Below, piece by piece: positions 13,644 to 22,500 of a stretch of 45,863 nt of DNA. Below the pieces are notes generated by a model, which was not told where the DNA came from, ran no database searches, and worked only from the letters and a program-made list of their open reading frames with translations. The stretch is from Clostridia bacterium (GTDB taxonomy: Bacteria; Bacillota; Clostridia; Christensenellales; Aristaeellaceae). Within the stretch, counting starts at the first letter, position 1, and the number at the start of each line of letters is the position of its first letter. Both the position numbers and the translations under genes were made by a program. The stretch is from the NCBI GenBank assembly GCA_017465155.1, contig JAFTWV010000132.1:1-45863 (forward strand), in the 5' to 3' direction.

Positions 13644-14480
13644 TCAGCCGACTGCTTCATTGGCGGTGATCAGCTTCATGAGCTCCCAGAGGGAACGCTG
13701 CTGGCCGATGAAGAAGTCATCCTGATACCAGGCCTGCGCGGTAGCGGGGTCGTAGGACACGGTCAGCTGCACCATCACGGCAGCATAGGGAGTGCCGCTC
13801 AGGTCGATGTCGCGGTCAAGGCGGGCCTTTCGGCCGGTGAAATGGTTGGTACCAAGGGTCTGGGCGGTGACTGCATCCCGTGCGACATAGATGGCGGACT
13901 TGATGATCTCGCCGTCCACGGTCAGCATTGCGGAGACGCTCAGTGCGCCGCCGTCCACGGTGTAGTATACATAGCCCAGCTGCGCGCCGCCGGAGATGAG
14001 CGGGACGGTCAGGGTACTGCCCTCCAGCGCATCCACATCGATGATGACGGCGAATTTGTTGGAGCGGGTGCCGCTCAGGTCGGACAGAGGAAGCCCGCAG
14101 GCATACACGCCCGAGTCCGTCAGCTTGGCCATCTCACGGGTAACCAGAAACATGTAGGTATCGCTGCCGGCCTGCAGCGTTACGGTGTAGGTAGCGGCGC
14201 TGCCGTCCAGCCGCAGGTACACATCCTCGGAGCGGAAGCTGTCCCTGCACAGGCCATAGTCGCGCTGGTACACAAGGTAGCCCCATTCGTCATGGATGCT
14301 CATGGTGACGGGCTGCTCGCCCGCCAGCGGACATCTGACGCGCAGATAGCTCCGGTCGGTGATGCATCGGACGGTCTCGGCGGCGTTGTCGACGGTATAC
14401 ACGTCCTCCGCCAACGCCGGGGTGCACAGGCACATCAGACCCAGCAGGAGGACAAGGATCAGCCAGCGGCTGCATTTCAT
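13644..14480 (-). CDS. secreted protein of unknown function, 278 residues
   Basis: I do not recognise a family. A signal peptide is clear (KCSRW, then a leucine-rich core, cleaved after TPALA near residue 24). The mature part is beta-rich and carries two DLSGT segments (LSDLSGTRSNKFAVIID and DIDLSGTPYAAVMVQL), which suggests an internal duplication of a beta-sandwich unit. No lipobox, anchor or catalytic motif is visible. GAGGTGATTGTC precedes the ATG at 14480, so I reject the longer frame from 14513. It lies 154 bases downstream of the GH44 gene on the same strand. Confidence 0.75.
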   Translation of the reverse strand: MKCSRWLILVLLLGLMCLCTPALAEDVYTVDNAAETVRCITDRSYLRVRCPLAGEQPVTMSIHDEWGYLVYQRDYGLCRDSFRSEDVYLRLDGSAATYTVTLQAGSDTYMFLVTREMAKLTDSGVYACGLPLSDLSGTRSNKFAVIIDVDALEGSTLTVPLISGGAQLGYVYYTVDGGALSVSAMLTVDGEIIKSAIYVARDAVTAQTLGTNHFTGRKARLDRDIDLSGTPYAAVMVQLTVSYDPATAQAWYQDDFFIGQQRSLWELMKLITANEAVG

Positions 14481-14634
14481 GACAATCACCTCGGTCATGG
14501 TGTTCTCAATCATATAACGGATGGGCCGGTGAAATTCATCCGGTATCGGTGGAATTTCCCGGTGCTAATTCGGCGGCAGCGAGCTGGAATCCTGCTGGGA
14601 AAACGACTTTTTCTGCCAGGAATGCAAAATTGGG

Positions 14635-16191
14635 TCAGGGTGCGTCCGTGGTGAGGACGACCATTGCCGCGCAGTAGGCAGGGAGCGTTACGGTCAGGGT
14701 GCCGGGGTTGAGCAGGACGCCGGCGTCCTCCAGCAGGCGGATGTCTGCCGAGTCGCCGTGCACGGCGTAGACGCGGACGCTTTGGTATGCAGGAACGCCG
14801 CCCTGCAGGATGAGCGTGGTCTGCTGCGCTTCGGCTGTCTTGTTGGTGAGCATCACGGTGAGACGGCTGTTGTCGTCGCTGTCCACGGCGGCATAGGCGA
14901 CGCATTTGCTGTGATCAGCGGTGACGGCGGGAATGAGGGTATCGCCGAACGCGCCGCCCTGCCGGTCAAAGTTGGTGTACAGATTGATGCCGCTGTACTG
15001 CCAGGCATTGCCGCCCCAGATGAAGGCGCTGTACACTCCCTGCGCGGCAAAGCAGCCCAGCGTCTCTGCCTGTGCGATGGTGGCGGATATGTCCTCGCCG
15101 CCGTAGTTGTACTCGGTGATGGCCAGCTTTGTGCCGGGATAGTACTTTTCGATGGAGGCCATGACTGTGGGCAGCAGGGGCAGGTTATGCTGGCACCACT
15201 GGCCGATCCAGCTGTTCTCGCGGAAGCCCTTTTCGTACAGGGTGCGCACAGATTGCAGGCGGTCTTCGAAGCCTGTGCGGGAGGACTCGGAATAGTAGTG
15301 GATATCGAGCACGTCAAGCAGCCGCGTTCCGGCGGCTTCGGAGGCCTTGCGCATCTCGTCAAGGTAATAATCCAGATACCAGCGGTAACCCCGCGCTGCC
15401 TTGACGGACATCCAGGTGGGGTCCTTTTCGTCCGCAAGGTGATCATAGGCGGTATAGCCATAGAGCGCGGGACCGTAGATCTCTGCATTGGGATCGAGCG
15501 CCTTGACAACCTTCGACACGGCGATGGACTTTTCGATCAGCTCCCACGCGCCGGTGGCTTCGGGATGAATGCGGGCATGGGTATGCATCCACAGCGCGGG
15601 CTCGTTGTCAAGGCTGTATGCCTGGATGCCCAGCGCAGAGGTGGAATCACCCAGCTTGGCGATGAGGTAATGGACATATTCGTCCATGTACACCTTGCCG
15701 TCGGTAAGGTCGGGCTTGAGGGAAAGCGCCGCGCCCTTGGAGGGGATAACCTCTGCCCAGCGGCTGGAAGGAGCGGTATCAGCCTCGTCCACTGTACCAG
15801 CCTTGTCGGCGGCCACGTAGCCCGCCAGCTGCAGGGTGGTCAGATGATAGCGCACGCCCTTGGCATTGGCAATTTTGGCAAAGCTTGTGGCGACGTAGCC
15901 CGGCGTGGTCATGGAGGACAGGTAGGTGTCGGAGGAATGATACCAGTCGCTGCCGGCGCTGGAGTAATTGGTCTCCCAGTTGTAGCCCGACATGCGGTTG
16001 CCGCCCTGACGAACAGCGGTGGCGGTGACGCTGTTGTAGACGCTTGCGTCGGTGAAATTGTTGATGCCGTAGATCAGCGGGCTGATGGGCGTGCGCGTGC
16101 CGTTCAGGTCGATGGTAACAACGGCGGGTTCAGCCATTGCCGTGCCTGTCAGCAGGAGCAGGCAGAGCAGCATACAGAGCAGCCTTTTCAC
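14635..16191 (-). CDS. secreted glycoside hydrolase family 44 (endoglucanase/xyloglucanase type)
   Basis: This 518-residue protein has a signal peptide of about 20 residues (VKRLLCMLLCLLLL...TAMA) and a GH44 TIM barrel with a C-terminal beta domain. The family motif YSLDNEPALWMHTH carries the general acid E197; ITEYNYGG carries the nucleophile E360. GH44 enzymes cleave internal beta-1,4 bonds in cellulose derivatives, xyloglucan or lichenan. No dockerin or carbohydrate-binding module is seen. The start is a GTG at 16191, with AAAGGAGG about eight bases upstream; the longer frame begins inside the leuS terminator. The leuS terminator abuts this ribosome site, leaving almost no room for a separate promoter. 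Together with GH43 it suggests hemicellulose use. Confidence 0.9.
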   Translation of the reverse strand: MKRLLCMLLCLLLLTGTAMAEPAVVTIDLNGTRTPISPLIYGINNFTDASVYNSVTATAVRQGGNRMSGYNWETNYSSAGSDWYHSSDTYLSSMTTPGYVATSFAKIANAKGVRYHLTTLQLAGYVAADKAGTVDEADTAPSSRWAEVIPSKGAALSLKPDLTDGKVYMDEYVHYLIAKLGDSTSALGIQAYSLDNEPALWMHTHARIHPEATGAWELIEKSIAVSKVVKALDPNAEIYGPALYGYTAYDHLADEKDPTWMSVKAARGYRWYLDYYLDEMRKASEAAGTRLLDVLDIHYYSESSRTGFEDRLQSVRTLYEKGFRENSWIGQWCQHNLPLLPTVMASIEKYYPGTKLAITEYNYGGEDISATIAQAETLGCFAAQGVYSAFIWGGNAWQYSGINLYTNFDRQGGAFGDTLIPAVTADHSKCVAYAAVDSDDNSRLTVMLTNKTAEAQQTTLILQGGVPAYQSVRVYAVHGDSADIRLLEDAGVLLNPGTLTVTLPAYCAAMVVLTTDAP

Positions 16192-16208
16192 ACAATGTGC
16201 CTCCTTTG

Positions 16209-16246
16209 AAAAAAGCGCGCGTACATCGGTGAAGACGGACGCGCGC
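16209..16246 (-). terminator. leuS terminator
   Basis: GCGCGCGT / ACGCGCGC, a perfect 8 bp stem, is followed on the minus strand by six T. It ends just before the GH44 ribosome-binding site. Confidence 0.88.
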
Positions 16247-16262
16247 AAAATGCAAAAGCGGA

Positions 16263-18680
16263 TTACCTGGCAATGAAGTTGACCAGACGGCCGGGAACGA
16301 AGATGACCTTCATGACAGTCTTGCCGGCGAGGATCTTCTGCACCTCGGGATGGTTGACCAGCTCCTTCTCGGCGGTTTCCTTCGTCATGTCGGCGGGGAT
16401 CATGATGCGGCCGCGGATCTTGCCGGCAACCTGCACGGCGATCTCAACCTCGGTCTTTACCAGCGCAGCATCGTCCCACACGGGCCAGGGCTCGTGGTGG
16501 ATGCCGCTGCCCAGACCCTGCAGCTCCCACATTTCCTCGGTGATGTGGGGCGCGACGGGATTGAGCAGCTTCAGTAGCGTAGCCAGCTCGCCCTTGGTGA
16601 CAGAGCCGACGGCGTACATTTCGTTAACCAGCGTCATCATGGCGGCGATGGCGGTGTTGAACTTCATGGCTTCGAAGTCGAGGGTAACCTTCTTGATGGT
16701 TTCGTGCATGATGGCGTTGAGCTTGTCGGAGTAGTCCATGGTGTCCACGATGTTCTCCTGCAGCCTCCACACACGGTCGAGGAAGCGGCGGCAGCCCTTG
16801 GCGCTCTTGGTGGACCACGGAATCGCCTGGTCGAACGCGCCCATGAACATCTCGTACACGCGGAAGGCGTCCGCGCCGATTTCGTCGATGATATCATCGG
16901 GGTTGATGACGTTGCCGCGGCTCTTGGACATCTTCTCGCCGTTTTCGCCCAGAATCATGCCATGGCTGGTGCGCTTCTGATAGGGTTCGGGGGCGGAAAT
17001 CGCGCCGATGTCATGCAGGAACAGATGCCAGAAGCGGCTGTACAGCAGGTGCAGCGTGGTGTGCTCCATACCGCCGTTGTACCAGTCCACGGGCATCCAG
17101 TAGTCAAGGGCTTCCTTGCTGCCGATGCCGCAGGTGGCCTTGGGATCGCAGTAGCGCATGAAGTACCAGGAGGAACCTGCCCACTGGGGCATGGTATCGG
17201 TCTCGCGCTTGGCTGCGCCGCCGCAGCAGGGGCAGGTTGTGTTGACCCAGTCGGTCATGACGGACAGGGGGCTCTCGCCGGAATCGGTGGGTTCATAGTT
17301 GTCCACCATGGGCAGAGTGACGGGCAGCTGATCCTCGGGCACGGGCACGATGCCGCACTTGTCGCAGTGCACCACGGGGATGGGCTCGCCCCAGTAGCGC
17401 TGACGGGAGAAGACCCAGTCGCGCAGCTTGAAGTTGACCTTTTTTTCACCCACGCCCAGCTCGGTCAGCTTCTCAATGATGGCCTCCTTCGCCTGCGCAA
17501 CGGTCATGCCGTTGAGGAAATCGGAGTTGACCATCACGCCGTCCTGAATATCGGTGTAGGCTTCCTTCTGGATGTCGCCGCCGGCCACGACCTCAATGAG
17601 GGGCATGCCGAACTTGGTTGCAAACTCCCAGTCGCGGGTGTCGTGAGCAGGCACGGCCATGATTGCGCCGGTGCCGTAGGACATGAGCACATAGTCGCTC
17701 AGCCAGATCGGGATTTCCTTGCCGTTGACGGGGTTAACGGCCTTCACGCCCTCAAGCTGCACACCGGTCTTTTCCTTTGCCAGCTCAGCCCGCTCGAAGT
17801 CGGACTTTTTGGCAGCCTCGTTGCGGTAGGCAATGCAGGCGTCGTAGTTCACGATGGAATCCTTGAGCTTCTCGATCAGAGGATGCTCGGGAGAGAGCAC
17901 CATGTAGGTCGCACCGAAGAGGGTATCGGGGCGGGTGGTGAAGATGCGGACCTTCTCATCGCCGGCGGTCAGCTTGAAATCAACCTCGGCGCCCACGCTG
18001 CGGCCGATCCAGTTGCGCTGCTGGATCTTGACCTTCTCGATGAAGTCGACCGTGTCCAGGCCGTCCAGCAGCTTCTGGGCATACTGGGTGATCTTCAGCA
18101 TCCACTGCTTCTTGACCTTGCGGATAACCTGGGAACCGCAGCGCTCGCACACGCCGCCCACGACTTCCTCGTTGGCCAGACCGCACTTGCAGGAGGTGCA
18201 CCAGTTGATGGGCATCTCGGACTTGTAGGCCAGGCCGTGCTTGTACAGCTGCAGGAAGATCCACTGTGTCCAGCGATAGTAGTTGGGATCGGTGGTATCG
18301 ACCTCGCGGGTGTAGTCAAAGGACACGCCCGTGCGCTTGAGCTGGGTGCGGAAATGGTCAATGTTCTGCTTGGTGACGATGGCGGGATGCACCTTGTTCT
18401 TGATGGCGAAGTTTTCCGTGGGCAGGCCGAAGGCGTCCCAGCCGATGGGGAACAGCACGTTGTAACCCTCCATACGGCGCTTGCGAGCGATGATGTCCAT
18501 GGCCGTGTTGGAGCGGGGATGACCCACGTGCAGGCCGTGGCCGGAGGGATAGGGGAACTCGATCAGACCGTAGAACTTGGGCCTGGAGTAGTCAGTGGAC
18601 GCCTCGAAGGCGTGGGTGTCCTCCCAGATCTTCTGCCATTTCGGCTCGATCTCTGCGGGAATGTAGGGCTTGATTTCCAT
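16263..18680 (-). CDS. leuS: leucyl-tRNA synthetase
   Basis: This 805-residue class I synthetase charges tRNA-Leu. The HIGH signature is HVGH at 51-54, the WDAFGLPTENFAI segment follows, and KMSKS is at 583-587 (ENGEKMSKSRGNV). Between them lie a zinc-finger segment (CTSCKCGLANEEVVGGVCERC), the CP1 editing domain, and a second cysteine pair set (CDKCG and CPCCGG). The C-terminal part is the anticodon-binding bundle, ending FVPGRLVNFIAR. Length matches the bacterial enzyme. A T-box leader regulates it by uncharged tRNA-Leu. Confidence 0.97.
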   Translation of the reverse strand: MEIKPYIPAEIEPKWQKIWEDTHAFEASTDYSRPKFYGLIEFPYPSGHGLHVGHPRSNTAMDIIARKRRMEGYNVLFPIGWDAFGLPTENFAIKNKVHPAIVTKQNIDHFRTQLKRTGVSFDYTREVDTTDPNYYRWTQWIFLQLYKHGLAYKSEMPINWCTSCKCGLANEEVVGGVCERCGSQVIRKVKKQWMLKITQYAQKLLDGLDTVDFIEKVKIQQRNWIGRSVGAEVDFKLTAGDEKVRIFTTRPDTLFGATYMVLSPEHPLIEKLKDSIVNYDACIAYRNEAAKKSDFERAELAKEKTGVQLEGVKAVNPVNGKEIPIWLSDYVLMSYGTGAIMAVPAHDTRDWEFATKFGMPLIEVVAGGDIQKEAYTDIQDGVMVNSDFLNGMTVAQAKEAIIEKLTELGVGEKKVNFKLRDWVFSRQRYWGEPIPVVHCDKCGIVPVPEDQLPVTLPMVDNYEPTDSGESPLSVMTDWVNTTCPCCGGAAKRETDTMPQWAGSSWYFMRYCDPKATCGIGSKEALDYWMPVDWYNGGMEHTTLHLLYSRFWHLFLHDIGAISAPEPYQKRTSHGMILGENGEKMSKSRGNVINPDDIIDEIGADAFRVYEMFMGAFDQAIPWSTKSAKGCRRFLDRVWRLQENIVDTMDYSDKLNAIMHETIKKVTLDFEAMKFNTAIAAMMTLVNEMYAVGSVTKGELATLLKLLNPVAPHITEEMWELQGLGSGIHHEPWPVWDDAALVKTEVEIAVQVAGKIRGRIMIPADMTKETAEKELVNHPEVQKILAGKTVMKVIFVPGRLVNFIAR

Positions 18681-18740
18681 GGGTGGTTGCCTCCTTCATG
18701 CGGTTTAGAGGGGATATGGACAGCTTTTCGCAGGGAAAAG

Positions 18741-18967
18741 AAAAAACGCTCCGTCCCTGCAAAAAACGCAAAGACGAAGCGTGAACTTCGCGGTACCACT
18801 CTGCTTGCCTGCGCGCGGCAGGCCACTCTTGCGCGTAACGTGCGCCAGTCGCCGGATGACCGGTATCACTCCCGGGCGAGCGGCTGTTCACTGCCTGTCC
18901 GCGCTCACACCAGCCGCGCGGCTCTCTGAATCAGGCTTCGGGACAGCGTTCCCGTTCCTCGTGATGA
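18741..18967 (-). promoter_or_regulatory. T-box riboswitch leader of leuS
   Basis: On the minus strand the conserved T-box AGAGTGGTACCGCG lies at 18802-18789. It is followed by a terminator stem CGCTTCGTC (18781-18773) / GACGGAGCG (18755-18747) and six T. The upstream part has the Stem I features: an AGAGAG bulge motif, a GGTGTGAG distal loop and a purine-rich GTGAAC segment. A CTC codon at 18880-18878 sits where the leucine specifier is expected. Uncharged tRNA-Leu should pair with the specifier and stabilise the antiterminator, allowing leuS transcription. The specifier call is made by eye from the pattern. Confidence 0.9.
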
Positions 18968-18973
18968 TTGTGC

Positions 18974-19002
18974 ATTATACCACGTTTGCGGACGATTGTA
19001 AA
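18974..19002 (-). promoter_or_regulatory. leuS promoter
   Basis: TTTACA at 19002-18997 and TATAAT at 18979-18974 are separated by 17 bases. The T-box leader starts a few bases downstream. Confidence 0.85.
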
Positions 19003-19049
19003 GGGGAAAATGTGGGCTGCGCCGGGTGTTTGGTCATGCCGGGACGGAT

Positions 19050-20039
19050 TTACCCGGCGTGTGAGCGTTCCTTACGGCGGACCGGCCAGAGTTCCTTCCA
19101 GCAGCGCTCCGGGTCATGATAGAAGTAGGACATCCGGCCCGGCGTGTCATCGAAAGCGTACTCTGACGCGTTCCAGTCGAAGGCGTCCATTGCCGCATCG
19201 ATCATGAACTCAACAGAGCGGTTCTCCTGCTCATAGTCGAAGGGGCCGTGTTCAAAGACGATGTACTCGGCCTGGGGTACGTCGCGCAGGAGCATCTGTT
19301 CCGGGACGGGCCCGTCGTAGTCCGCAGGGAGACGGCAGCCGTAGCACTCGTATCGCGGAACGGGGTAGCAATCGAATTTACCGCCGTCAGGTGCGCTTTC
19401 ATAGCCCATGACGTGACCGGCGCCGCTGCTGATGTCACCGGAGCCCTGATCATCCAGCTTGCCGGGGATGGAGTCCAGCAGACCGCAGACAGTGTGGCAG
19501 TCCTGTCCGGGAATGCCCTCGTGATGCTGCCAGAAGCCCCAGTAGCTGTTGCTGACATTGTTGCGGATGTAGAGGAATTTGTGGGCGGGGATGGTCGTGA
19601 AATACACGCTCACATGCCCTGAAGACTGAATCATGCCGATCTCTCCCATGCCTAAAGCGTAGCGGTCATAGGAGCTGATGCGGGTGCGAAGCACGACGGC
19701 CACAGGATGCTTGCGGTAGGCGCTGGGGGTCACGCCGTAGAGCGTCTTGAAGGCCCGCGTAAAGGTCTCGTGGGACGAAAAGCCGTAATCCACGGCGATA
19801 TCCAGCAGGGGTCTGTCCGTATCCCGCACGTCGATCAGCGCGAAGGCCAGACGGCGCGCCCTCAGGTACTCCCGGAAGGACAGGCCGGTGATTTCGCGGA
19901 ACCTGGTCGTCGTGTAGAACTCGGAGTACCCAAGCCGCCGGGCGATATGCCGCAGCGTGAGGGCTTCGTCATCCCGCTGACGGATGCATGCGTCGATCCC
20001 GTTGATGATCGTCTGGATCTGCCGGTGCCATTCGTACAT
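19050..20039 (-). CDS. AraC-family regulator with a GyrI-like effector domain
   Basis: This 329-residue protein has the AraC double helix-turn-helix at the N-terminus, about 10-108 (LTLRHIARRLGYSEFYTTTR, then DIAVDYGFSSHETFTRAFK). A C-terminal AraC effector-binding (GyrI-like) domain spans about 140-325. This N-terminal HTH plus GyrI-like order is that of Rob/SoxS-like sensors in Firmicutes. The effector domain probably binds a hydrophobic or drug-like ligand. AAAGGAG precedes the ATG at 20039. Target genes are unknown; it lies 84 bases after the large secreted-protein gene on the same strand. Confidence 0.88.
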   Translation of the reverse strand: MYEWHRQIQTIINGIDACIRQRDDEALTLRHIARRLGYSEFYTTTRFREITGLSFREYLRARRLAFALIDVRDTDRPLLDIAVDYGFSSHETFTRAFKTLYGVTPSAYRKHPVAVVLRTRISSYDRYALGMGEIGMIQSSGHVSVYFTTIPAHKFLYIRNNVSNSYWGFWQHHEGIPGQDCHTVCGLLDSIPGKLDDQGSGDISSGAGHVMGYESAPDGGKFDCYPVPRYECYGCRLPADYDGPVPEQMLLRDVPQAEYIVFEHGPFDYEQENRSVEFMIDAAMDAFDWNASEYAFDDTPGRMSYFYHDPERCWKELWPVRRKERSHAG

Positions 20040-20123
20040 GTGCTCAGCTCCTTTGACTGCTCTGAGTACAGGATAACGCATTGAAGAGGAGGATGCTTGA
20101 TTTCAGTTGCGGAGTTGGGTCGG

Positions 20124-22397
20124 TCAATCGATTCGTGTGCCGTTTGCATATCGGGCTTGCAGGATGGGGACGCCTGCATCCAGCGTGAAGCAGGTTTTGA
20201 CGGTAATGCTGCTGTTATCTTCATGGACACCGCGCTGTTGGATTGTCAGGCACCAGCGGTTCAGATCCTCAATGTATTCGCAGTCCAGACCTTTGATCCC
20301 GTGCTCGATGAAATAGCCGTTGATTGCGTTGCTCGATACAAGCATCTCCGACAGGTCAACATCAGCGTAGACCAGCTCTGTGCTGTCATCCTGCTGCTGG
20401 TAAAACTGGATATACATGTCCGGCCAGCCAGCAGCACCCCAGTAATTTTTGCTGATTCCCATGTACAGCAGTCCATCTGCGCCCGTATGCAGCACAAGCC
20501 CAGCATACTCATTTGCCTGAGCGGCATCTGTGCCGGCATATTCACTGCGCAGCGTATAGCCGTTGCTCATGTAGAGGTATTTGTCTGGGAAGCAATGGAA
20601 GTAATCCTTCATGTACCTTGACGCCAGGGATTGCGCATTGTAGCGGTCAATGGAGGCAGGCAAGAACTGCAGATAGTTATATTCCTTATCAGCCCAGAAA
20701 TCAAAAAAGAGATACTCTTCTGAGCCGTCGCCGTCAATATCGAATAGCTCGTCAAAAACCTCGCCCCGGGAAAGTGTATAAAAGCTGACGCTGGCGTTGA
20801 ATGAATACGAGGGCGACGCATCCTCTGTATACTGCCTCAGTCCGGAAAGGTCTTCGGTATATGTAATATTCTGATAGCCGGGCCACCGTAAAACGGCGTT
20901 TGTGATGCGTGAAAGCAGCTGATCAAGGACGTAAAGCTGGGAGTTGATCCAGTGATTGTATTGATCGGGCAGTGCTTTGCTGTCACGCAGCATCTGGTAC
21001 GATACAATCTCCGCGCGCAGCTGCAGAATCATGGCAGCCTTCATAGCAGCAATGGTGTGCTCCTGCGCGTCTGCAGGGGCGTCATAGAGTACGGAATCCG
21101 TCAGAAAGGACTCGGGAATCAGCCTTATTTCCTGCGCTGCACGGGCGATCTCGTTGGCAATGGCAAAACTGAACAGATTTTCACTCTCGTTCAGGAAGGG
21201 GACCGTCAGCTCAAGCACGTCTGAGGCGAGAGATGTGTTGCTGACTGCGCCGGCGATTTTTTTTGCAATACCGGCTGTTTTGCTGGAAGTAAGGTCAATC
21301 AGAAGCTCGAATAGCATGGGCACGATCTCCTCTGAGATCGTAGCAGATATGCCGGCCCATGTATCGGTTAGATTTTGCTGGAGCTCCCGGGTGATGTCCA
21401 GGAATTGGTCATTTCCCTGCAGGGTGCGGGAGTAGGGTGCGTAAATGCCGCACAGGGTCAGCTGGAACAGCTCCAGATCCGCCTGCTCAAGGCTCAAATA
21501 TGTAGAGAGTGCCTTCAGGCTTTCAATGATGCCGGGACCGTAGGTGGTACCGGCTTTCAGCTTACTGAACAGCTGGATCAATTCATCTTGCTGTCCGCTG
21601 CTGAGCGGCAGCACTTTCAGAATGAGTTCAGATACCGTTTTGACGATCGTCGTATTCTTGTCTACTTCCTGTGTTGTACTGGCGTCTTCGGCGTCCTGTG
21701 ACAATGAGCGTACCTTCAGGATACGGATCAGCACATCCTTGGCATACAGTTTGGTGCCATTTTCCTGCCAAAGCCCGGAGAGTGACCAGACCGGATGGTT
21801 TTTCAGCATTGTGATGATTGAAGAGAACCCCAGCCGTCCCAGCATTTCATCCCTGCTGTAGTTGATCATCTTCCATGAAAAGGGAGTGTCGAAGTCGCTG
21901 AAATAAAGATCGCTCAGCGCGTCATAGGTTGTGTAGGCGGGCGACAGGCGGATCTGAGACTCAGTGCTGTCGGGGTCTACGGTGAAGTCGATGCCGATGT
22001 ATCTGCAGAAGTGCAGCAGCGAAATGTAATTGCTGTTATGGTGATGAAGATAGGGAACGCCGGTGTAAACAACCTTTTCGCCGAGATATTCCTGCAGTTC
22101 GAAGCGGGGATTGGTCGCCAGATACTGGGCAATGTGGAAACGGCGGCGGCCGTCATTTGTGGTGAACACAACAGTGCTGCCGGGCTTCAGTTCCATTTGC
22201 ATGCTGGGGAGCAGTGTGCACAGATCGGTGGGGGTGATGTAGAACGCATTGTCGAGGTAAAGACCGGAAACCTGCAGGGTCAGGTCACCGCTGCTGATGG
22301 CAATGCTGCAGTTCAAGGGCCATGAGTCCTCCGCGCATGCAGGAATGCAGGCAAACAGCAGGCAGATAATCAGCAGCAGACAAACACAACGCTTCAT
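20124..22397 (-). CDS. large secreted protein with a copper-amine-oxidase-N-like segment
   Basis: This 757-residue protein has a signal peptide (KRCVCLLLIICLLFACIPACA). Residues about 30-150 resemble the Cu-amine-oxidase N-terminal (stalk-like) fold common in Clostridia surface proteins: NAFYITPTDLCTLLP and YISLLHFCRYIGIDFTV. The long middle is helical and unrecognised. The last third has DELFDIDGDGSEEYLFF, a calcium-loop-like stretch as in FG-GAP or EF-hand-like repeats. There is no lipobox, sortase signal or SLH domain. AGGAGG precedes the ATG at 22397; the open frame to 22589 lacks a better start. Its function is unknown. Confidence 0.75.
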   Translation of the reverse strand: MKRCVCLLLIICLLFACIPACAEDSWPLNCSIAISSGDLTLQVSGLYLDNAFYITPTDLCTLLPSMQMELKPGSTVVFTTNDGRRRFHIAQYLATNPRFELQEYLGEKVVYTGVPYLHHHNSNYISLLHFCRYIGIDFTVDPDSTESQIRLSPAYTTYDALSDLYFSDFDTPFSWKMINYSRDEMLGRLGFSSIITMLKNHPVWSLSGLWQENGTKLYAKDVLIRILKVRSLSQDAEDASTTQEVDKNTTIVKTVSELILKVLPLSSGQQDELIQLFSKLKAGTTYGPGIIESLKALSTYLSLEQADLELFQLTLCGIYAPYSRTLQGNDQFLDITRELQQNLTDTWAGISATISEEIVPMLFELLIDLTSSKTAGIAKKIAGAVSNTSLASDVLELTVPFLNESENLFSFAIANEIARAAQEIRLIPESFLTDSVLYDAPADAQEHTIAAMKAAMILQLRAEIVSYQMLRDSKALPDQYNHWINSQLYVLDQLLSRITNAVLRWPGYQNITYTEDLSGLRQYTEDASPSYSFNASVSFYTLSRGEVFDELFDIDGDGSEEYLFFDFWADKEYNYLQFLPASIDRYNAQSLASRYMKDYFHCFPDKYLYMSNGYTLRSEYAGTDAAQANEYAGLVLHTGADGLLYMGISKNYWGAAGWPDMYIQFYQQQDDSTELVYADVDLSEMLVSSNAINGYFIEHGIKGLDCEYIEDLNRWCLTIQQRGVHEDNSSITVKTCFTLDAGVPILQARYANGTRID

Positions 22398-22500
22398 ATG
22401 CGGTCCTCCTGATTTACTCGATTTACAGGTTCCAGAAAGATGCTGCATGTCCTGTGAGGGATAAATGAAGATGCTTTCTGACTTCATGATATAAGGCGCG

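Noticed and set aside
16704-18929. Open frame of 741 codons on the plus strand opposite leuS
   Set aside because: It is the GC-rich mirror of leuS, lacks a ribosome site and has low-complexity His/Gly/Val-rich sequence.
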